DNA of 64,000 nucleotides from Lanius collurio (GCA_020086605.1 JACBWW010000004.1:17866526-17930525); one strand, 5' to 3'; positions 1 through 14,710 are shown, counted from the first letter of the stretch. A program made the numbers and translations. The notes: generated by a model not told the origin, from the letters alone.

Positions 1-3000
1 GACAAGAAAGGCTTGCGTTTTTATCAAGCTTTACCTGGAAAAGCTAGTACTCCAGAGCAAGAATCTCCCCATTTCACCCTCCAGAGAAAAATACCACAGA
101 AGTATATTGCCTTGCCAAAAGAGACCATTCCAGTTTACCACAATTTCGGCCTCCTTGTTTTAAACTATACAGATTATAGTCCCCCTTTGACTCTTACTGT
201 TGGGATCTATCTGCCTCTTCACCCAAAAACAGAGTTTAGCCTCCAGCATTTCCAGTAAACCAATGTTTCAACAAGCAAAATCAGAGAGGAGTTCACATTA
301 TCATAACGAAGTTCAGTATTAGTGGAATAAATTGAGTTACAGCACCTTATTTCTGGCAGTGAAGAGTTAAGTGAGTAAAGGGGAAATTCCCAGCAAACTG
401 CCTTCAGCAGATATAGCAGAGTGTTGTCTGTTCCTGCTTTAAAAGAGGCTTTATATGAAGCCTTGGTTTAGCCACCCCATTTCTCTGTCTCCCTCAATCC
501 TTATTGGAAAGATGATCCAGTCCCTCTAGACTAAGCAAGGAATTCTAGTGCATCACAGATGTAACTCTCTGCCTATTTTATGTGGTCATTACAGAACAAA
601 AGATTAAAATTATCACAATTTGTTTGGAAGCAGACCTAAAGCAGAAGAGGTGAGGAAGAAACAATTAGAAAGGCAAAGAAAGTTGAAGTTAAATAATTTT
701 TTTATTCTAATAGGCCCAGTTAAGCACAAGGTACTTCACTGGCATGTGGCACAAGGCACTGTAACTCAAAGCGTAAAATACAACAAAGCAACACTATTGC
801 TAATGCTCATACTCTTGGTTTAATTTATTTTATTTTATTTTCTTCTCTTCATTCTGGCAGTGTAAAGAATACAATGCATGAAGGCTGGGGCCACAAGTGC
901 TGCACAGGGCTAAGGCACTATATCTAGCAGCTGCTAAAACAGAGTATCAAAGTCTCAGCTCCCTTTGAAAACCCACCAGGCAAGAACCACTCCTCCCCTT
1001 CAGCTTCTTTAGGAGCTGGTACACTTAACCACTTCAGCCTGTTTAGCAGTTCTACAACCATTTCAAAAACAGGTGGTGCAGTGGAAAATCATGGGAGAGC
1101 CCCAAATCATTCAGTTGTCTCCTTTTCCCCTGCGGGCAGCAATACTACACGTGCTGACCAAGAAGGCCAGTTGACAGAAAACAAGCACCGAGAACAGGAA
1201 ATTTGTAATTAAACCTCTGAAACTACAGAAGAGGTTCTGGCATAGCTTGGTAAACTGGGTCAACAAAATCTTTCTCCAGGAAACTGATACATCTGATGAC
1301 AGACAAAGTCTGTCATTAAAGGAATGATGAGTAAAAGGATGTCAAGATAATTCCATTGTATAGTACCACGAGATGAGACACCACATTCTAAAATGCAGTT
1401 CCCAGACTTCAGCATTCAGTCCAATGCTAATTGAAAGATCCCTCTCTGTCAGATCCTGTCGGCAGAAGATGCTCAAGTTGCACAAAACTTACTTGGATCA
1501 CCCAGCGTTTAAAGTATTTTTCGTGAGATTTCTGTCTCTACCTACAACCACAGGCTAGGAGGTAAAGACATTTTTCAGGCAGCACTAGTTTTGTTTGCAA
1601 AACATAGAAAAAAAGCTTTTAAATAATCTCATTTTTTTTCCAGGCACCTGCATTTGTGATGTTTTCCCCTCCAGCATGGACAGAAGAGTCTACAATGCAG
1701 TTGTGCCAGCTGTGCTGGTCATCTCAACTGCACACTATATCCATCTTTTCCCCTTGGGGTTTGAAAATAGACATCTAGGAAGGGTGCTGTTTCCTTAGGG
1801 ATGTAATTTTTCTGGATTCATTAATGACAGATTTTGGGTAAGCCTTTTAATTGACAGGTCTTTGGGACTGTATGTGGGGGTTGAATATTTCTCCTGACTC
1901 TGGAAACCAAAAGCCAAGAGTAGGTATCTTCAGAGGAAGTACAACAGATTTCATTTGTGGAATTTGTGGTTAAACATGAAAAAAGTTACACAATCCTATA
2001 TTCCACTCCAACCCAATCCCTTTTTCTAGGGCCAAAATGAAATTGTTTCCTATAAGTACAGAGAAAATCGTATAATTAGTCAGAAGCTCCCAGACTCAGG
2101 AACACAGAGGGGAACCAGGGAATCTCTACCCCAGGAATTTCACCAAGTTGATGCATGTAATTCTGAGCATGAACACATCAAAGATGCAGACGCTAAACCC
2201 TTAAAAGGGCAGACTAAAATACCCCAGCCACTTGTGGAACAATGTCCTTTCAAGACTTCTCTCCTATCACAGGTAAGACACATCAAGTAAGGACAACAAC
2301 AACAGTGTCCATCAAGAAATCTCCACTGTATGCTGCTTCTTTATACTCCATGTCTTTCATGATGTTTCAGCAAATGTTCTAAATAGAGCACACGCAAAGG
2401 TCATAATCAGAGAATTTCAGAGAAAATTCATCTTCAGTACAGACAGGTAAGAGTCCAGACATGGCCTCCAAAAGGCTTGAGGTGAATACAGAAACATTTG
2501 TAAAGAGGTTAACCTTCAGGTTTTGTACTGTGTTTAAGGCTCTAAGACTGGTTGAAGTGTAAGACATTAAGCAAGCTCTTACATGAAGGTAACAGGTAAC
2601 AGAAAAAACCTGAAAGTAAATGACAGGAGTAGCTGGTACTTGGTTTTGCTACCAAAAAATATACACCATAAACATCACGGTGAGATTTTGATAAACAATA
2701 CACAAAAAACTACGCCTTGTGTAGCAACAAGCATAACAATTCACAATTCATGAAGTTACATGATACCAGGAGTTTGGATAATTTCAGAGTGAAACATGCA
2801 AACAGCAAAATACCCGGCACCACAGTTCCTTTCCCTTTCACAGAAATGCTTCTCAGTAATGTCTACACTCATATTCAGGTTTTGCAATGCTTTAGAGATC
2901 ATAGAACATTAACAATTTTTTTTCTATTTAGAAAATATCAACAGAGAAAACCTCTGCACTACATGAACTGTATTCTGTCCCCTACACCTCAAAACAACCT

Positions 3001-4731
3001 AGAAATTTATGCATAAATTTTGTCCTCTTTATAGTGGAAGACACTTTCATATTTAAATCATTCAGGTTATCATCAGCAGCAGGAAAGTGGGATTTCAGAA
3101 ACAAATGAAAACATGACTCTGAACTTTGAAAAAAAGCAGAATCAGTTATGCAAACAATGTCCTGAACAGAAAACCAAAATATTTAAATGACTAAGGATGG
3201 ATTGGATCCAAGTTTCTTTAAATATACCAGAATAATCCAACTATTAAAACCGGGGTTTCAAAATTATTTTTCCAGTACCTATTATTTTACTTAATACTTT
3301 TAAATTTATTATATGAGCTTACTTATAGAAATTAAAATAAAAATTCTGAATATTTGTTAACTTTGATAACAGATGTTATTATTCCCATTGATTTTTTAAC
3401 AAAACCAGTTCCACATTAAAACACAGCTCCTTCTTGAGGTTTCTTGAGGTTTTTGAACTTTGAAGAAATATAAGCAAATTGTCAATAAGCAAAACCAAAC
3501 TCTATGAAAGACAGCTATTCCAAACAATCTTAACTGGCAGCCTTCATTAGAATTGTTCATAAGGGATAACTCTAAACTTCCCTGATTTTCTGTTAAGGAA
3601 TTTTGAAAACAGAAGGCTAGGAGGATCAATGTTAGTAGAAACCAATATCTCACTCTCCTGGAGAATACTCTGGAAATATTATATGAAGTTTCTTATTGGA
3701 AAGGAAAGCACTGAACCTTAAGAACAGCGAAGTCTATGAAGAATCACTTTTGGGGCTGAATTTTTGGGCCTGCACTTAGATCTTCCACCTACACTGTTTG
3801 ATTTACTGATTTCTTCACAAAAGATGAGACTGTGTTCTCTTTGTCATCCTGACTACCTGAATCAGAAAGCCTTTAATTGTTGTTCAAATTATGATCCATC
3901 AGAAGATATTTACAGAGAAGTCAGAATCTTTAGCATCATGAGACCCAAGTGTCTAGTGGAGCTGAGATGAGATATTTATTGAACAGAACATTCTTTCTAA
4001 GAAGTTATTTCAAGTTCATTCTAACACCACAGCTTAAGAAGCTTTGGGAAACTGCAATGGGAAGTAGAAGTCACTACACTAAGGAGTATGTTGTCTTTAA
4101 TAAATAACAAAAAATTCTCATTTGAAATTCAGAATTTGAATATGAAAAGTTTTTCTGAACTAAGTACCAGTACCAAGAAACAAAATTCCTAAACTTACAC
4201 AATTTTAAGTCTCTGCATCTTCAACTTTTCAAAATGTTAAATGAAGATAAGCTACTACCTCTTTACTCACCAGCACCTTTATCCCAATATCAAAAAAGAA
4301 ACAGATGGTCCAGACTTGAGATTTCCTCCTTTTTATACAGTCCACCAAACATGAAAATTTTCTCAGCTGTATTGTAAGAAAACTCAAAATTGTCAGCACT
4401 GAAGACAGTCAGAGCCAAACTTGGCTACATTCTTCACTGAGAAGACTCTAATTTTTTTTTTTCCCCAGCAATAAGCAAATAAAGAAATCTTTATGCATTT
4501 AAAAGGTTTGGACCACAAAAGTCAGAGCTCTTTTGCTCCAGAGGATGAATTTTGTCCAGGCAAAGCACCCCTGACAGGCAGCTGCCAATAGAATGTGCAG
4601 CACTGCCACATCTTCTTTGACTAACTTTTCACATAAGTCCCATGTGCCAGATGGCAGTAAGATAGAAAGGGGAGTGGAAGACATTTACTGAGCCAGACAC
4701 AATCTGAAATTCAAGCAAAGGAGCCAAGCAA
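1..4731. other. Noncoding, AT-rich; no gene seen
   Basis: This is read as part of a large 3' TTLL5 intron or downstream sequence. Open frames are under 100 codons and have no recognisable protein character. No tRNA, rRNA or clear repeat was recognised. A 10-bp direct repeat (ttcttgaggt twice) lies near 3432. Confidence 0.6.
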
Positions 4732-4935
4732 CACAGAATCATAGAACGCCCTGAGTTGCAAGGGACCCACACAAGGATCACTGGCATCCAACTCCTGGCT
4801 GTGCAAGGGACACCCCAAGAGTCACACCGTGTGCCCAAGAATACTGCTCAAACACTGGCAGGCTTGGTGATATGGTAACTTCCCTGGGGAGCCTGTTCAT
4901 GTATCCAACCATCCAGCAGAGCTCTCTTAAATTCC
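4732..4935 (-). repeat. CR1 LINE 3' fragment
   Basis: On the + strand it begins cacagaatcatagaa, the reverse complement of the CR1 tail octamers. It continues with the typical CR1 blocks (gggacaccccaagagtcacacc, then acttccctggggagcctgttc). The inner end fades into unrecognised sequence near 4935. The two minus-strand reading frames here are repeat shadows. Confidence 0.85.
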
Positions 4936-7900
4936 TTTTACTAAAGGTTGTTATCTCAGTACCAGTTTTAAGTAGATTTGAATCAGCCAGGCTAGCCTGG
5001 GATCCCCCCATCTGGTTTGTTACGAACAGTTCTCAGATAAGAAATATTAATAAAAATGCCATGTTTGCAATAGGAGAGTGTCTGGAGACTGGTATCTTTA
5101 AGCACTACTTAGCTTTTTTGCCCACTCTTCCCGGCCTTTTTTTTTAAGAAGGTATCTTTCAACTATTGTTACAGAAAGAAATCCTAGAAATAACTGCTTG
5201 TAATAAAGAATTCTTGGTATTTCCATCATGACACTGCACAGCCCAGCCTTAACAGTGCGTTTAAAAATTCTTATAATTGGCACTGGTTCTGGACAATCCA
5301 TTAACAAGTTTTTTTGAGTGAGCTTTCTTGCTCATTACCAACCAAAGTTCTCTTGCCCAGAACATTTTGGTCAAACTACTCAATGGCTGATAGCATGTAG
5401 TGTTGGGTAGAGACTAAAAAAGTACTAGTAGCCACAAATGTTATTCTTTATTACAAGTCACACTATCCCCTAAACAAAAAGTGAGTGTTCCACAGTGGAG
5501 TTTTGGTTGCTGCATCTTCTTCAGATTCACAACATACCTACAACACCTAGAAGCTACCGAACAGGATCACCAAGCAAAGATGTCATGACATACCTGGGGG
5601 AACTGTAATAATCCTGGCTTTTTTTACATTTTTCCCTTCCCCTTTTTTCAAAAGAGGTTTTGGTTAAACACTGGATCTCTGCATGGTCCACAAACTGCTT
5701 CTGCTTGATATCTGCAGCCCAGAGAAACCCTAGAGAGTAACAGACTGACATAGAGCCAACAGCAAGCAGTTCGCAAACGCTGGTGTCAGCCACAAAACTT
5801 TAACAGTCAGAAGGCTAGGGGAAATTAGGTGAAAGCAGAATCTTCGCACGAAAGGTCAACTAACACTTTCAGGGATGTGAAAGGGGTTTCTTCATGCTTT
5901 TGCAGGGATTTCCCATTTATATCAGAGTATAAATCACCAAAAAGAAGATTGTTCATCTTGAGGAAGCCAAGCTAAAGCACGACCTCAGAATGGATGGAAA
6001 ATATGAATGTGCATTGCTGGTGGAAACTTCACTGTACAATGGAAGGTAGCTCCAAAACAAAGCCTAGTCAGAAGGAAAACCCTTTGGCCCCTTTTGCTAC
6101 CTCCTGCTCTGGCATTTGTACTTGGTCACTGAAACCCTTAACTCAACTGAGCTTGATTCCAGGCCCTTTGGCTGCTGACTTCGTAGGGTTGTCCAGGGAC
6201 TGCCCCACAAGAGGGCTGCCTTCTTTCTACATGGAACTCGGATCACACCCTACTCCCAGCATTTGCCAGGCTTACTGAGATAGCAATGTAATTCTAATTC
6301 AATTTCTCTTCCTCAGCTGTACAACAGCAGTGCCATCAACACAGCTGTTCAAGACCTTTGCTCTTATGAGTAACCAAACTTCCCTTCTCATACTACCCAC
6401 TACACCTCAGTTTTCTTGAAGTGAAAAGTACAGGGCAGACCTGGAAATCTCCAAAATATTCACAATGAGTTCAACTTCAGGACAGTCCTGGAGAGCATGA
6501 GGCAAATGAAGGAAAAGTCACTAACCTTCTCTTTCATAAGCATGGCTTACAAAGAGGGTATCTATTTTTACAAAGCAGCATTCTGTACGTCTGATCGAGA
6601 GGATACAGAACGTGAAGCCCTGAGATTTCAGAGTGCCTCACCATAACCCACAGCAACAGCACAGTTCGAAGATGGGCCCATTCAATCTCTCTGTTCTTAG
6701 GCCAGATGGACCTGCCCTAAGATCAGTGCCAGAAAGGACATTCTTCTGGGAAACTTCCCAATGCCCTTCTCAGCTGCACAACTGTGAACTAATTCTAACA
6801 GCTATGGCATGGTAGCACAGCTTTGATTTATACCTCACTACGTGCAAAGCAAATCAATGGATAAAATTTGAGATCCTTGTGCGAGGAAGAGTCAAGGATG
6901 GATAAAAATACAGTTAAAAGAATTAGGAAAGGGGGAAAACCAGACATTCATGGGATTCCCTGACAGCTCCGTGCAGAAGGAAGGGCTGGGCTGGAAAAAA
7001 CAGGGCCCCAGGCTCCTGCCAAGCTGTCTGAGGCCCGTCCTTTCCAAATAGCTCAAAGAAACAGCCAAGGTTCCCTTGTAACCCTTTCAGAACTCCTTTA
7101 GAGAGGAAGGCTGCTGTAGCCAGAGCCACTCCTACAGAGCACCAGACTACAGGGTCCCCTCACTCCTACAGAATGTAAGGAGCAGAGTAGATCACCCCCA
7201 TGAGAATTACAGGCACATTAACCCTCTGAAAACCACTCTGGAAAACAAGTATTTTAATGGTGAATAAGAGGTTTAAATAAATGCAGAGGAAAGGAAGATG
7301 TCACTTTGCAACATGAAATACCCGGAACTGATACAGTGTATTTCAAAGACATGGGAGATCAGGGATAACTGGGGGGATATTAATGAGTCAAGTAGTGAAA
7401 GACACTAAGAGATCTCAACTTGTTCTATATTCAAAAAAGATCAAGAAATTTCCATCACAGCCAACAAAATCCACCAGTGCAGGAAAAGGAGAGTTACCTA
7501 GCAAGGAATGGAGAAAGAAAAAAAAATCCCTGGAAAAAATGAACTACTTATACCTGTGGCTCAGATTGACATTTACTGTAATAATCAAAGAAAAACAACT
7601 GCATATTAATAAAAAATGCAGTGTTTAGCATGGTCAGAAGCCAACAGGATATTGGTACATGTAAGTTGAGATAGAAATTAAAGATACACTAGTGTTATTT
7701 ACATGAAACTAACATTTTAATCCTACTTGATGTACTGTTTTCATTTCTTGTCATCTCAATAAAGATAGCCAGACCATTATTAGAAGGCCAGGAAGATTTC
7801 TATTTAGAATTTGAAAAGAATGGAACTGTTTAGTTTAAGAGAGACAAACAAGAAGGGAGAAGATAAAAAGAGAATGAATAGTGCCAGAAAATAAATCAAG

Positions 7901-8559
7901 CATTTCTGTTTGTCTTCATGTAATCTTATTACAGGTACAGAGACTTTTGGCAAAATCTGGGAAAAAATTAAAGAAGGAAACTTTTGCATAATATGCAATA
8001 CACCTGTGGAACTCACTGCTGCAATTGAACAGGACTACATTTTTTACGTAAGGTTAAATATATGACTAATGACAGTACCCACATGACTGAGCAGAAGTAA
8101 GTATTGCAAGAACTACACGCCAGCTATTAGCAGTTTGAGGCAAAATCCAGCTCCCTCTCAGAAAGGGAATTTCCCTGCTGTCCATCAGAACATTCTGTTT
8201 CTACTGATGACAGTGGTGATAGCTTCTCTGAAGCAGAGGATGGGAGAAATGAAGAGATTAGCAGTCCAGTCTAGGATAGCAAATCCTGTGTTTACATTAG
8301 GGTAAGGTCAGTTTGTGGAAGCAGCTGAAAAGAGAAAACCCAAAACCATTTTGCAGTATTGGCTTAGGAGAAGGTAGGAGACCCCTGTAATTCCCCTCCA
8401 CCTATCAACATGGGCTGCTTGCTCTCCATAGTATGCTGCAGGGAATAGTACGAAATCTCTGGAAGACATGCAGTCAAAAAGAAGTACTGGTAATCTACAA
8501 ATTTTGAGAGTTATTTACAAAAAATGTGATTGTCCAAGGCCAATAGATGAAGGTAATGC
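4936..8559. other. Noncoding; one ancient LINE fragment
   Basis: Apart from the ancient CR1-like piece at 7795-8060, nothing is recognised. Short open frames on both strands look random. Confidence 0.55.
7795..8060 (+). repeat. Ancient CR1/L3-like LINE fragment
   Basis: The + strand shows ggaactgtttagtttaagag, then aatgaatagtgccagaaaa, and later acctgtggaactcactgctg. This is the order of landmarks in old amniote CR1/L3-type elements (RT C-terminal end). Divergence is high and the limits are approximate. Confidence 0.55.
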
Positions 8560-9060
8560 AGATCTGTGCCCCCTGTGCTCAGCCAGGGGCCATCCAGGGG
8601 ATGCACCATGCTGTAGCTCCAGCAATGCTTCCCAGAAGCAGCCAAGTAGGGAGGCCACACTTGCACAACTGCACTGGTGCCCTGCTGTGAGGCCCCAGTT
8701 TTCACCTCCGTCTCCCAGCCCCAGCACTGGCTCCTACGGCCTCCCTGCACGCAGCACAAACCTCCTTTGCCTCTGGAACGGGTCCTGTGATTAATCTCAC
8801 TTATTACCTCGGAAAAGTAACAGTGCAGCGGCTGCCAGCCAAGTCCGACTCAACAGCGTCTGGGGAGCTGAGGCTGCAGGGCCAGGCCTCAGACTGTCTG
8901 GGCAAGTCACGAGCTTTCCGCCCTTCCTCTCCTGGAGGCTCCAGACAGACAGAGCCAAGGCCTAGCTGTGGGAAGCAGGGATCCTTGAGGACTGTGCCAA
9001 TCCACGGTGCTGAGGCCCAGAGCAATTTCCAAGCAGGATGGAGAGCAATTGGCCCTGACA
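8560..9060. other. GC-rich island in AT-rich intronic DNA; possible unrecognised exon(s)
   Basis: About 500 bp are clearly richer in G+C than the flanks, so several frames are open on both strands. On the minus strand one frame runs from acceptor-like gtgttgtcag (exon-like start at 9052) through LHPAWKLLW and LSSPDAVESDLAGSR to donor-like gtaataagt near 8808. A second, after gctgcgtgcag, reads GGRRSQCWGWETEVKTGASQ and has a weak resemblance to a human TTLL5 tail segment (WEGEVE...SQATG). The phases of the two do not fit each other and similarity is low, so I do not call exons. It could also be an old LTR or a regulatory element. Confidence 0.3.
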
Positions 9061-12000
9061 ACACAAGCTTCCTTAGTGTGACCAATACATATATATATAG
9101 AAAAGAAAAATACAAGGCGAGCCATGTATTTTTGAAGTTTAAGTCAGCCAATTCACTTCCACATTTAACAAGTTGTCACTGGTGACCCTGGGAGATATGC
9201 ATGGAAAAAACCACAAGAAAAGGCAAGAGGCTGTTGAGGCAGGAGCTACAGGCACAAATATGCGTGGATGCACACAGGGAGGAAGAACATACACAAACTA
9301 GAAATGGGACGACTTGCAAAAATGGACAGCTACCCAGGTAGTAGTTTTCTCCTGTTCTTCTTAAACCTCTTCTGAGCAGGAAGTAATAAACCCCTAATTC
9401 GGAGCTCTCAGAAATGCTGCCTCTCAAGGACCACAGGCAGAATCAGCATGACAGAGCTGCTGAGGCGATGCAGACAGAAGTCACAGAAAAAAATCACTGA
9501 ACCCACCCTCAATTACTTCTCTGCCTCCAATAAAGAAATTGAATTAACTCAGGCTTTAAGGTAAAGAGAGAAGAGAACAAGTCCTGTGGGGAACAAGGAA
9601 CAGACATGTGGCTATGCTGGCACAGCGCTGGACTCAGTGTTGGGCTGCTGCTGCTCTGGCACTTCTGTACTGCTTAGAGAGAGAGGTGTTAAGGTCACTG
9701 CAGTTTGCTCAAACTGAACTGAGGCTCTACTGTGTAACCCTCAGTGCTCACTGTTTTTTCCCTTCATTTCCTCCAAAGGCGTCAATGCCACACAGCCTCC
9801 AAGTTACCTTACACCTAGATACTGTTCAAACAAATAGGCTCTGAACAATTGGCAAACGCAGCACCAGAGAGCAGTCAGGTAGCCTCCACTTTGCAGGAAA
9901 CTGCAGGCAGCTTGAAAAAACTACTTGGAAGATAAAGTTACCATCAACCCAGAATTACAAGGCAGTACATGTAACACAGAGAAAGAGATTTACTCTTATA
10001 AAAACTTGGCATTAGCTGCCAAGATCCCCAGGAATTCTCTTGTCCTTACTTTTAGCTGCAAGCCCATACATAGTTAACTCTCTCCCACAGCCCCTACTGC
10101 AAAACCATGCTGCTTCTGCCATGCTAAGCCCACCCTGGTCCAGCTCAAGAGTCTTGCAAAAAGCAACAATTATTCACCCTTCCATCCCTTTTCAAATCTT
10201 TTGTCTATTTCAGTCTCCCTCTTCTCATTGCTCTTCAGAGCCAGTCAGGGTCCAAGTGTGATTTCTTATTTTACATCCCACAGCTCCAAAATTTAAAATA
10301 AAAACTGAGGAAACAACACAGCCACTTTCCCCTTCCCTTCATGTCAAACACAGCAAACTGCCCCTTTGACACAAAGGATTGAGACAAGTGAACTATAATT
10401 AGTTGGTGATTGCTGCTTGGGGTCTTTCTGGCAAACTCAAAGATTCAGTGAAACTAGAGAAGCCAAATATACCAGCGCAGAGAAAACTCTCAGAAGAGAC
10501 CTGGGATTCTTCCTCCCAAGTCCAAAGGATATATACTTGGTGTGATCAGAGCATCTGAAACTTAGAAGACATAGCACATGTACCCTAGCAGTAAAATTGG
10601 CAAGAAGCAGTAGTAGTCACTAGGTGGGGAAGGAGGACATGAAGTATCCACTCTCCAGCCAAGGTTAAGGAAGGCCAGCAATTAAAAGGAAGGCCCTGAT
10701 TTGGGAAACTGTCTGTTAGGAGAGGCAGCAGAGCAGTCTTAGCTCGTGAGTGGGGTGTGAAAGAGAGCTCAGTGTACAATCACTCTGCTGTGTAGAATTT
10801 CTGGGATACAAGTGGATACATATTTTCTATTAGAGCAAGCACAGGAAGCTTTTTAAGTAGCATACCGGATTTCCTGCCTCCACACTGTTGAATTGTGCAT
10901 GAGCAGGAAATATATGCATGAGACCCAGAAGCATCTGAGATGCTAAATGTCTGGTCAGCATCTTCTGGTTTCCCACCCTATTTGATACTTCTAGGCAAGG
11001 AAAAATAAAAATGAAAATACACAAAGCAGAGATTGTTTGGGAACCTGGACATACAGAAGGTATGTGCACATAGCCTGTGAAGCTGTGAGAACTGTTGCTA
11101 TTACTATCACTGAAAGTGACACCACAGTAAATTACACTTAAAACCCCTTTAGATCAGAAAATTGAAAAAGCAAGTGTTTACATAATTTAAACCAGAGTAG
11201 ACAGTCTACCAACAAAATATCATTTCTTGATAAACTTGAGTACCTTGGCAGAAATTATGAGCTAAGAAGTATTTCAGACACGTCAAACAAGAAGAGGAGA
11301 ATCCCTTTTCTCTGACTGCAGTAGCCCTTCACAGGCTCCGAAATATAAATTCAACTGCCATTCTACCCTCTGACTGATGACAAGAAAGCCTGCCTGCCTG
11401 CCCTAACCAAATTAGGTAAGTCTGTCAGAAAATCCAAGGAAAAAATATGCTGAGCAGTTTAAAAGTGTGAGGTCAGTCTTCAGGTTTGAGATAGATGTTA
11501 TGAAAGAGCAAGAAGCTAATGAAACAGTTCTAAGAAAACACTGACCATTTCACTGCTGAATTCTTGCCAACTTACTGCCCCTATGAATTCTACAAGATGA
11601 ACATGAGCAAGGATGGCTGCTGAATCCAAGGTGCCCACTGAAATCTGTACCAGCTAGGGAAAAAAAAAAAATATCTTTCTTGCTAGCATTGGTCCAGGTC
11701 TTAGAGATTTAGTGACCCGCAGAGCCTAAGTAATTCTTGGAGAAAAAAATCCACTGTCTTTTTCAAAAAACAAGTGGCAGAGCAGCTGCAAATTTCAGTG
11801 CCAGAAGTCTCCCTCAACCTCCATCTACTGCCCTCACAACTAAGGATTATGCAGCTATTTGCTAACAGGTACTTCGAAGCTAATTTATGTTCTGAATCAA
11901 CAAGCTTCATTCTGTTAAAACACCTGATTTTTTACCTTATTATGCAACCAAGAATGCTTTCAAGAGAATGCTTTTTCAAGAGCAGTTCTAGTATGGTCTT

Positions 12001-14710
12001 GGCTTCAGCTGACTCATTGTTTCACTGGATAATGAGGAATCACTTTCATGGTTGTGGTCCTTGGATTACAGTGCTAAAATTGTGATAAAAACAATATATG
12101 GTAATCTTTAGTTACTCTACTACAAAACATGTAATCACATTTAGTGCCTTTACAGCATGATGGGAAGGGGTGACAATCCCAATGAACTGAGTGAGAAGCT
12201 GAGAACTGAGATAGGGCACTGAGACAGGTCTGGGAATAAAGGAGAGAACAGATTTGGCATAACTTCATTGTTACACAGAAGGCAACAAAGGCAGGTCTGC
12301 AGCAAATGTGGCAGAGGTTGACAGTCACGTCACAGTAGTCAGAAGTAAAGCCACACACAACTTGGAACATTTCACCTCTTGTGCAGCCCTGCACACTTCT
12401 TTGTCTGAGGTGCAGCAACAGGCTAGGCCATCATTTGGGTGAAAATAGTGCCAATGCTTATAGAAAGTGACCAAATAAAATATCTCAAAATGCAAAGCAA
12501 TGCAGATTTCTAAAATAACATTTTAACATATCCAGAACTGTCCTCTGTCTCTGTATTACAAACCTAAGACCTCCTTTGCCTTTTGGCAAGCACTCTACTA
12601 ATTTGGCACCTTATCTCATGCAAAGAAAAGGAATCAACAAAAGAAGAGATAACTTCTATTGAGATACATTTAGGTAAGTCAGTATTGGGAGACTGGGAAT
12701 TAAAGGGATAGATGATTTTCCTAAAAGAATAGCCTGAATCCTACAGATTGCAAGCATCAACCAAAAATTTTCTAATGACCTTCAGCAGCACTAAAATGGC
12801 TTAGATTTACCACAAAGTCATACAAAAACTGTGAGGACTGCATTTCAGAGACAGATGTTTGAACTGGAGCCAAGTGCAAGCCAGATAAGAGACCCATTTA
12901 CAGAACATTTCCCTCCTTGATGAATTCTGTAGCAGATAGACGAGAACCTTAATGGAACAAAACAGGAAGCTTTTCTTCAGTTATCCAGCACTGAGCACAG
13001 GCTGACACCCATCAGATGACCCTCTACGAATTGCTTGCTCCAATGTAACAAATCAAGTAGCAAAAAAGGCATTTACAATACAAGATAGCCATCTCCATAT
13101 ATTATGATTCTGATATTACTTTTGGAATTCTCTCATTAAACTCGAGTTCACAGACCAAGTAACCCAGCACTGCCTCAAGAATTTTTTTTCATTTCCAGAT
13201 TTACATAAAACTCTTAACTCATAGTATTTTGGCCATTCAATAAAAGCAGCCATGAAGATAAAATAATTCAATAGGGATTCTCAAGGCAACTTTCTGACTC
13301 TTGTTCTGAGGATAAAAACAAAGCAACTGAAGTAGTGAAAGACTAAATGACACATAAAAGGCTTGATGATGGACTATTCTATTAACTGTGACTAGAAAAC
13401 TCTGAAGTATTTTCAGACTGTTGCACAAAATAAAACAGAAACTTTAACTAAAAGCATTAAACTATGCACACAATGCTAGATGAGGTACAGCCCTGGAAGT
13501 CATTCAGAGTGGAGTTCTGGGCAGTAGTGGTGGGGGTTTGCAGCTATGTCTGTGAGCCCATGCAGGAGTGCAAACAGAGCTGAAAAAGGAAAGAAGTTCT
13601 AGGACAGCCTGCATGCTGCTGCTCTCCCAAGCCATGTAGGAGGGGAAGGCAGTTTACACCTGTTGGATAGGTTCTTTATTTGGATTAGGTAATTGCTTGC
13701 CTGGACAGGGTCCAAGAGTAGAAACACCACCACTTCTCTCAATAACTTTAAACCCCTGAGGCAAACATTGTGCTGGAACAGAAACGGGCCAGGAATTCGT
13801 TTCTCACATTCCTCTTCTTTAGGCAGGATGGAAAGTAGTCACTGATGAAATAAGAACAATTTTACTTGAGCTTTCCAAATCCCATTACAATCTTTCTGTT
13901 GAAGGACCCATTTGGAGAAGGATGAGCACTCAGATCACATGCCTTCTGCACTGTGTTTCTCCCTCTCTCACTTCCCTCTGTCTTCCAGTAGCATTCAGGC
14001 ACCAGTGATAAGAACCAGTATTTTAATGTATGCAGTGCTTTCCAGACCTAAACTCATGTCTTGGAGAAGTTCTGCTTCATTATTCTATTTTAAAAGATAA
14101 AAATGAATGCTTAGGCAAAGGAATCAATATTATTTACTGGAGTAGAAAGGAAAAACTCAACTCTCCAGCAGTCCTGGGGTTATATTCTAGCCTGGTTGCT
14201 GCAGCAGGTTTGCCTTGTTCCTAGCTTCCAAGATTCAGACTCCTGCAGGTAAATCTTGCTGCTCTTTGAATCACAGAAGAATAGTTTTACTGCAGAATCA
14301 GTCCTCTGCCCTGATTCCCATGAGTGTATAAGCCATAAATATAAATTCCAATGTCCAAAATTAATATAGAGTATAAAGAAGACATCTGGAAAAGAAACTC
14401 TGATAAATACTGCTCTATCTTTGAACAGTCTAAACTTGATATTCAAGGAAAAAGCATGAAGATGAGGACTTAGTGGAGATTTTTGCACCATCAGGTCTAA
14501 GTTTGCATTCTGCATATTTGTTTCAATGCCAGCAAACCTAAACTTACAGATGCAGGGACTGGAAGTGATCAAAGAGAAACAGACATTTCCCTCTCATCCA
14601 CCATGTTCACCTATGCCCTTATTTCACCATGAACCTGACAGCTCTGGGAACATAGCTATTTTCATGGGGCTAGTTTCTAAACCTGAGAAGAACAATTACT
14701 AGAAGGTGTT
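9061..14710. other. Noncoding, nothing recognised
   Basis: AT-rich sequence without exon-like segments matching TTLL5 or other known proteins. The longest frames (about 100-115 codons near 11774-12418) are Cys/Phe/Ser-rich and overlap on both strands, as expected by chance. Confidence 0.55.

Noticed and set aside
1..4000. TGFB3, the neighbour of the TTLL5 3' end in human
   Set aside because: No TGF-beta cysteine-knot or propeptide-like frame was found; if synteny holds it lies further left.
8468..9185. Two + strand frames (108 and 132 codons) over the GC-rich island
   Set aside because: All frames are long there because of base composition; no protein similarity and no splice logic on +.
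12074..12418. 114-codon Cys-rich frame on -
   Set aside because: The cysteines show no regular spacing, and an open frame overlaps on the other strand; consistent with chance.
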